Assembly (NCBI GenBank): GCA_963805295.1
Contig: CAWDTW010000081.1
Span: forward strand, 124,001-188,000
Source: Roseiarcus sp963805295
Lineage (GTDB): Bacteria > Pseudomonadota > Alphaproteobacteria > Rhizobiales > Beijerinckiaceae
Reading direction: 5' to 3'
Length of the DNA: 64,000 nt
How positions within the stretch are numbered: position 1 is the first letter of the stretch; the number at the start of each line of letters is the position of its first letter. Under the pieces are notes generated by a model. That model searched no databases and was not told where the DNA came from. It worked only from the letters and a program-made list of their open reading frames with translations. The translations under genes and the position numbers were made by a program. This document shows positions 59,727 to 64,000 of the stretch, piece by piece.

Positions 59727-62324
59727 TCACAGCCGCACCCAGCGCAGCCTCAGCGCATTGCTGATGACGCTGACCGACGACAGCGACATCGCCGCCGCGG
59801 CGATGATCGGCGACAACAGGAGGCCGAAGGCGGGATACAGCACGCCGGCGGCGACCGGCACGCCGATCCCGTTATAGATGAAGGCGAAGAAGAGATTCTG
59901 GCGGATGTTGCGCATTGTCGCAGCTGACAGCCGGCGCGCGCGGACGAGCCCCTGAAGATCGCCTCTCAGCAGCGTAACGCCGGCGCTTTCGATCGCCACG
60001 TCCGTCCCGGTTCCCATCGCGACGCCGACGTCGGCCGCCGCGAGCGCCGGCGCGTCGTTGACGCCGTCGCCCGCCATCGCGACCACCCGCCCTTCGCGCT
60101 TCAATCGCGCGACCGCGTCCGCCTTGTGATCGGGCAAGACTTCGGCTTCGACGTCCTTGATGCCGAGCTTCGCCGCCACAGCCTCGGCGGTGGTGCGGTC
60201 GTCGCCGGTCAGCATCACCACGAGGATTCCTTCGGCGACGAGGTCGCGCACGGCGCCGGGCGTCGTCGCTTTGATCGGATCGGCGATCCCGAGGATTCCG
60301 GCCGGTTTGCCGTCGACGGCGACAAAAACCGCGGTCGCGCCTTCGCGGCGCAGGGCGTCGGCCTCGGCAGCGAGCGCGCTCGCGTCGATCCCGATCTCGC
60401 CGAGAAAGTGGGCGCTGCCAATCGCGACCGCGCGCCCCTCGACTTTGCCGACCACGCCCTTGCCGGCGGGCGCGTCGAAATCCGTGGGGTCGACGAGCGC
60501 GAGCCCCTTCTCGCCGGCGGCGGCGACGACGGCCGAGGCCAGCGGATGCTCGCTCGAACGCTCCAGGCTCGCCGCGAGCCGCAGCAGCGCGTCCGCATCG
60601 AAGCCCCGCGCGGGGCGAACCGCGGTGACGCGCGGCTTGCCTTCGGTCAGCGTGCCGGTCTTGTCGACGACCAGCGTGTCGACCTTCTCGAACCGCTCCA
60701 GCGCCTCGGCGTTCTTGATCAGCACGCCCGACTGCGCGCCGCGCCCGACGCCGACCATGATCGACATCGGCGTCGCGAGCCCCAGCGCGCAGGGGCAGGC
60801 GATGATCAGCACCGAGACGGCGGCGACGAGGCCGAAGCTGAAGCGCGGCTCCGGCCCGAACGTCGACCAGGCAACGAAGGCGAGCGCGGCGACCGCGATG
60901 ACGAGCGGCACGAACCAGCCCGACACCTGATCGGCGAGGCGCTGGATCGGCGCGCGGCTGCGCTGGGCTTCGGCCACCATCTGGACGATCTGCGCCAGCA
61001 CCGTGTCGCGCCCGACCCGATCGGCGCGCATCACGAAACTTCCGCTCTGGTTCGCCGTGCCGCCGATAACGCGCTCGCCGACAGTCTTGGCGACCGGCAT
61101 CGACTCGCCGGTGACCATCGACTCGTCGATGGCGCTGCGTCCCTCGACGATCTCGCCGTCGATCGGGACTTTGTCGCCGGGCCGCACGCGCAGGCGGTCG
61201 CCGACCGCGACGGCTTCCAGCGGGATATCCTCGTCGGTCCCGTCGGCCCGGATGCGGCGGGCGGTCTTCGGCGCAAGGTCGAGAAGCGCCCGGATCGCCC
61301 CGCCGGTCCGCTCGCGGGCGCGCAGCTCCAGCACCTGGCCGAGCAGTACAAGCACGGTTATGACCGCCCCCGCCTCGAAATAGACCGGGACCGCACCGTC
61401 CGCGCCGCGGAACGCGGGCGGAAAGACGCCGGGAGCGAATGTGGCGATCACGCTGTAGACCCAGGCGACGCCGGTCCCCATCGCGATGAGGGTGAACATG
61501 TTGAGGTTGCGCGTGCGGATGGAGGCCCACCCGCGTTCGAAGAACGGCCAGCCGGCCCAGAGGACGACCGGCGTCGCCAGCGCGAACTGAATCCAGTTCG
61601 ACGTTTGCGGGCCGACGAGGGCATGGACGCCGGGCAAATGGCCGGCCATTTCCAGGGCTACGACGGGGACGGCGAGCGCAAGTCCGATCCAGAACCGCCG
61701 CGTCATGTCGACGAGCTCGGGGCTCGGTCCCGTTTCGAGGGTGGGCGTCTCGGGCTCGAGCGCCATGCCGCAGATCGGACACGACCCCGGTTCCGTCTGG
61801 CGAATTTGCGGGTGCATCGGACAGGTGTAGACGACGCCTGGCGCCGCTTCCGCAGGCTTCGCCGGTTGCGGCGCGAGATATTTCACCGGGTCGGCGACGA
61901 ACTTTTCCCGGCAGCGCGCGCTGCAAAAGTAATAGGCGGCGCCAGCGTGATCGGCCTTGTGTTTGGCCGTGGCGGGATCGACGCTCATGCCGCAGACGGG
62001 GTCCTTGGCCGCCGCAACGGGCGTAGTCGCGCCGTGGTTGTGGCCGCCGCCGGCGTGCGAATGCGCGACGCGTCCGGAAGCCGGTGCGGCGCCCTGCGGG
62101 TCGGCGGCGACGAAACGCGCCGGCTCGGCGAGGAACTTCTCGCGGCAGCCGCCGCAGCAGAAATAATACGTACGGCCTTCGTATTCGGCGCTTGCCGTTG
62201 CGGTCGCCGGATCGACGGTCATGCCGCAGACCGGGTCGCGCGCATGGCCCTCGGGCGGCGGAGGTTCGAAAACGTTCATCGCCTGGCGGCGCGCGCTGTA
62301 CGAATGCAGGTCGTGGGACGGCAT
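59727..62324 (-). CDS. copA: Copper-exporting P-type ATPase with two YHS domains
   Basis: 865 residues from ATG 62324 (ATG 62279 possible). Two N-terminal YHS domains (ARDPVCGMTVD... and AKDPVCGMSVD...), a heavy-metal-binding YTCPMHPQI...CPICGM domain, eight membrane helices with the CPC metal site ACPCALGLATP, phosphorylation site DKTGTLT, nucleotide SEHPLAS, TGDD and GDGVNDAP hinge. No classical GMTCxxC domains. Exports Cu(I) or Ag(I). Divergent from cueR with a CueR promoter between. Confidence 0.95.
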   Translation of the reverse strand: MPSHDLHSYSARRQAMNVFEPPPPEGHARDPVCGMTVDPATATASAEYEGRTYYFCCGGCREKFLAEPARFVAADPQGAAPASGRVAHSHAGGGHNHGATTPVAAAKDPVCGMSVDPATAKHKADHAGAAYYFCSARCREKFVADPVKYLAPQPAKPAEAAPGVVYTCPMHPQIRQTEPGSCPICGMALEPETPTLETGPSPELVDMTRRFWIGLALAVPVVALEMAGHLPGVHALVGPQTSNWIQFALATPVVLWAGWPFFERGWASIRTRNLNMFTLIAMGTGVAWVYSVIATFAPGVFPPAFRGADGAVPVYFEAGAVITVLVLLGQVLELRARERTGGAIRALLDLAPKTARRIRADGTDEDIPLEAVAVGDRLRVRPGDKVPIDGEIVEGRSAIDESMVTGESMPVAKTVGERVIGGTANQSGSFVMRADRVGRDTVLAQIVQMVAEAQRSRAPIQRLADQVSGWFVPLVIAVAALAFVAWSTFGPEPRFSFGLVAAVSVLIIACPCALGLATPMSIMVGVGRGAQSGVLIKNAEALERFEKVDTLVVDKTGTLTEGKPRVTAVRPARGFDADALLRLAASLERSSEHPLASAVVAAAGEKGLALVDPTDFDAPAGKGVVGKVEGRAVAIGSAHFLGEIGIDASALAAEADALRREGATAVFVAVDGKPAGILGIADPIKATTPGAVRDLVAEGILVVMLTGDDRTTAEAVAAKLGIKDVEAEVLPDHKADAVARLKREGRVVAMAGDGVNDAPALAAADVGVAMGTGTDVAIESAGVTLLRGDLQGLVRARRLSAATMRNIRQNLFFAFIYNGIGVPVAAGVLYPAFGLLLSPIIAAAAMSLSSVSVISNALRLRWVRL

Positions 62325-62443
62325 GGTTCGGCTCCGGATGAGTTCTCATTCGCTTGCGCGCACCTTGATGGATGAGAAGGCGGCTTGACCACCCCCTTTT
62401 CAGGAGAGAGCTGAGGTTTCGCTATTGATACCCAGCGCGCACC

Positions 62444-62474
62444 TTGCTAGACCTTCCCATCATGGGAAGGTCAA
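62444..62474 (-). promoter_or_regulatory. CueR-controlled promoter of copA
   Basis: On the minus strand: -35 TTGACC (62474-62469), a 19-bp spacer, -10 TAGCAA (62449-62444). The spacer is filled by a perfect palindrome at 62451-62471 with arms ACCTTCCCAT and ATGGGAAGGT around one base. A long 19-bp spacer with such a dyad is the MerR-family design; the arms match known CueR sites. It faces copA. Confidence 0.85.
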
Positions 62475-62511
62475 CGGTAAGATTGTCGCAGGGAAGGTCA
62501 GAGGAGGGCCC

Positions 62512-62965
62512 ATGAACATCGGCGCGGCGGCTTCGGCGAGCGGGGTCACCGCCAAAATGATCCGCCACTACGAGGCGATCGGGCTCCTGCGCCCGGCGCT
62601 GCGGCGCGCGAACGATTATCGCGACTACGGCGAGCGCGAGGTTCACGAGCTCAAGATTCATCCGGCGGGCGCGCCGGCTCGGCTTTTCGACCGGGGAGAT
62701 CGGCGCCCTTCTGGCGCTGTGGCGCGACCGGAGCCGGCCGAGCCGGGAGGTCAGGCGGATCGCCGAGGCGCATGTCGGCGAACTCGAGGCGCGCATCGCC
62801 GAGATGCAGGCGATGGCCAAGACGCTCAGCCAGCTCGTGCACAAGTGCCACGGCGACGACCGGCCGGACTGCCCGATCCTCGACGATCTGGCGCTGGGCG
62901 AGGACGGCGCCCCTCGCGCTGAGGCGCCGCGCGAAGCGGCGGGTCGCGAAGCGGGCTGGGTCTAG
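62512..62965 (+). CDS. cueR: CueR-type Cu(I)-responsive MerR regulator, one frameshift
   Basis: About 150 residues. GAGGAGGG before ATG 62512. N-terminal HTH MNIGAAASASGVTAKMIRHY then YEAIGLLRPALRRANDYRDY. One extra base near 62656 (AAGATTCATC) shifts the frame; corrected it reads FIRRARRLGFSTGEIGALLA and AEMQAMAKTLSQLVHKC. The metal loop KCHGDDRPDCP holds two cysteines with seven residues between, as in CueR. Stop at 62963-62965. It activates copA on copper excess. Confidence 0.9.
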
Positions 62966-63182
62966 GGGGCAAAATCTGTCGCTTGTCTCCCGCGTCGATT
63001 GGACGGGGTCGAGCCTTTGCAGTCGCGAGTGACCTCGTTCCCCCCAGAGCCGACCTTGAAGCTTGCGTGTTGAACGTCCCTTCGCACGCAATTTAGCGAA
63101 ATCGAGCGGCGCAAGCCTATATTGGATCTGGCGTTCGATTCGTATCCGACAAGTTATTCCAGGAACAAGGCTTGGCGCTGGA

Positions 63183-63326
63183 ATGAGCTATGATTTTTCC
63201 AACCTTGCGCCTGCGGATTTCGAGGACCTCGTTCGGGATCTTGTGGGACGCGAACTCGGCATTCGGTTTGAGGCATTCGGCCCCGGCCCCGACGGCGGCA
63301 TGGACGGCCGCCATGCCAAGGGCCGT
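63183..63326 (+). pseudogene. N-terminal fragment of an Mrr-like restriction-domain protein
   Basis: From ATG 63183: MSYDFSNLAPADFEDLVRDL, VGRELGIRFEAFGPGPDGG, MDGRHAKG. The GPDGGMDGR turn is typical of Mrr-like PD-(D/E)XK domains that head large NTPase defence proteins. The match ends near 63326, where the left part of an IS4-type element begins, so the rest of the gene is displaced or lost. Confidence 0.65.
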
Positions 63327-63423
63327 TCAGCCTCACGAATCCCCTCATTTTGAAGGACTCGAAAACGCCTGAATTTTTGATTCTCGCGCATGACGATGTG
63401 GCGAATCGTGCGGGCAGGCGGGG

Positions 63424-64000
63424 ATGCGCAAGTCGATCGATCGGATGGAATTGGTTCATGATTTTCTGAAGCGCGCGTTTGCGGGGAGTTTGCACGCCAA
63501 GCGGATTCTTTCGCTGGCCAATGGGACGTTGGGGGTTCTGACGGGGGCGTCGTTGGCCGTTTCGGTCATCGGGCACGCGCTGGCGCAAGCACGCGGTCTG
63601 ATGGACAGACACGCGATCAAACAGGTCGATCGCCTGTTGAGCAACGCCGGGGTCGTCGTATGGGACCTGTTCGCGCCATGGGCGCGCGAGGCCGTGGGCC
63701 AGCGCAAGGCGATCGTCGTGGCGATGGATTGGACCGATTTCGACGCCGACAATCAGGCCACGCTCGCTTTGAACCTCATCACGCGCCACGGCCGGGCGAC
63801 GCCGCTCCTGTGGCTGACGGTCGACAAGGACGAACTGAAGGACCGGCGCAACGACTTCGAAGACCTCTGCCTGACGCGTTTGAAGGCGATCCTGCCCGAG
63901 GGCGTGGCGGTGACGATCCTGGCCGATCGCGGCTTCGGCGACGTCAAACTGTTCGAATTCCTCGAAAGCCTCGGCTTCGGTTACGTCATCCGCTTTCGCG
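63424..64000 (+). CDS. IS4-family transposase, 5' part (runs off the window)
   Basis: 192 codons from ATG 63424 with no stop before the edge. MRKSIDRMELVHDFLKRAFA; first catalytic Asp in IVVAMDWTDFDADNQATLAL; second in VTILADRGFGDVKLFEFL. This is the DDE core of IS4-type elements. The element's left end lies between about 63320 and 63420; the exact terminal repeat cannot be set without the right end. Confidence 0.88.
   Translation, partial: MRKSIDRMELVHDFLKRAFAGSLHAKRILSLANGTLGVLTGASLAVSVIGHALAQARGLMDRHAIKQVDRLLSNAGVVVWDLFAPWAREAVGQRKAIVVAMDWTDFDADNQATLALNLITRHGRATPLLWLTVDKDELKDRRNDFEDLCLTRLKAILPEGVAVTILADRGFGDVKLFEFLESLGFGYVIRFR

Noticed and set aside
60126..62375. 749-codon plus-strand frame opposite copA and an 825-codon frame beside it
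   Set aside because: Shadows of copA; Arg/Gly-rich with no family marks.

Overview
The window is GC-rich (roughly 65% or more), with gene families and operon orders typical of Alphaproteobacteria, most likely Hyphomicrobiales (Rhizobiales): MmcB, alphaproteobacterial-type DnaG without zinc ligands, ChvE-free dpp operon, PmtA-like methyltransferase, LuxI/LuxR quorum sensing and GANTC (CcrM-type) sites. A species cannot be named from the sequence alone. Copper-handling genes and duplicated luxI genes would suit a methylotroph or a related soil/water Hyphomicrobiales member, but that is inference.

Layout. 0-7.5 kb: a peptide-type ABC importer operon (solute-binding protein, two permeases, two ATPases) with a class III nucleotide cyclase gene inserted between the permeases and the ATPases, followed by mmcB. 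7.5-15.6 kb: an accessory island with a 21-bp tandem repeat, a broken IS1595-type element, a fragment of an ATPase/cyclase, remnants of toxin-antitoxin genes (HicB, DUF2442, DUF4160, MazF), a complete IS1634-family element that has split mazF, and a type IIG-like restriction-modification gene that overlaps mazF by ATGA. 15.6-20 kb: rpoD and dnaG. 20-24 kb: vapBC, a large 7TM-PAS-GGDEF-EAL protein with degenerate catalytic motifs, GNAT. 24-40 kb: housekeeping genes (M16 peptidase, thrC, cfa, pnp, rpsO, proX, thioredoxin-TPR protein, LON-N protein, YpfJ, aldo-keto reductase, radical SAM, truA, dapE, S24 regulator).

40-47.4 kb: a quorum-sensing island: two tandem luxI genes, each with a conserved ~330-bp leader and remnants of the same small upstream genes; then a second, nearly identical IS1634 element, a remnant of a cyclopropane-fatty-acid synthase gene and a luxR gene whose 5' end is built on that remnant. 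47.5-57 kb: Nramp-type transporter, pyrF, PmtA-like methyltransferase, dnaJ-dnaK, two unknown envelope proteins and mscL. 57-63 kb: a copper locus: DUF4396 remnant, a secreted (MGGGG)n protein, a Met-rich Spy/LTXXQ protein, a Cys-rich small protein, a YHS-containing CopA ATPase and a CueR regulator with a textbook CueR promoter between the last two. The end holds the first 48 codons of an Mrr-like gene cut by an IS4-type element that runs off the window.

Many genes that should be intact (dnaG, cfa, pnp, M16 peptidase, radical SAM, cueR, probably rpoD) carry single-base frame breaks. Five of these are a one-base insertion that turns GANTC into GANNTC, and deleting one base restores the expected protein each time. 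This points to systematic base-calling error at methylated GANTC sites more than to gene decay, so the coordinates of those genes are given across the break.
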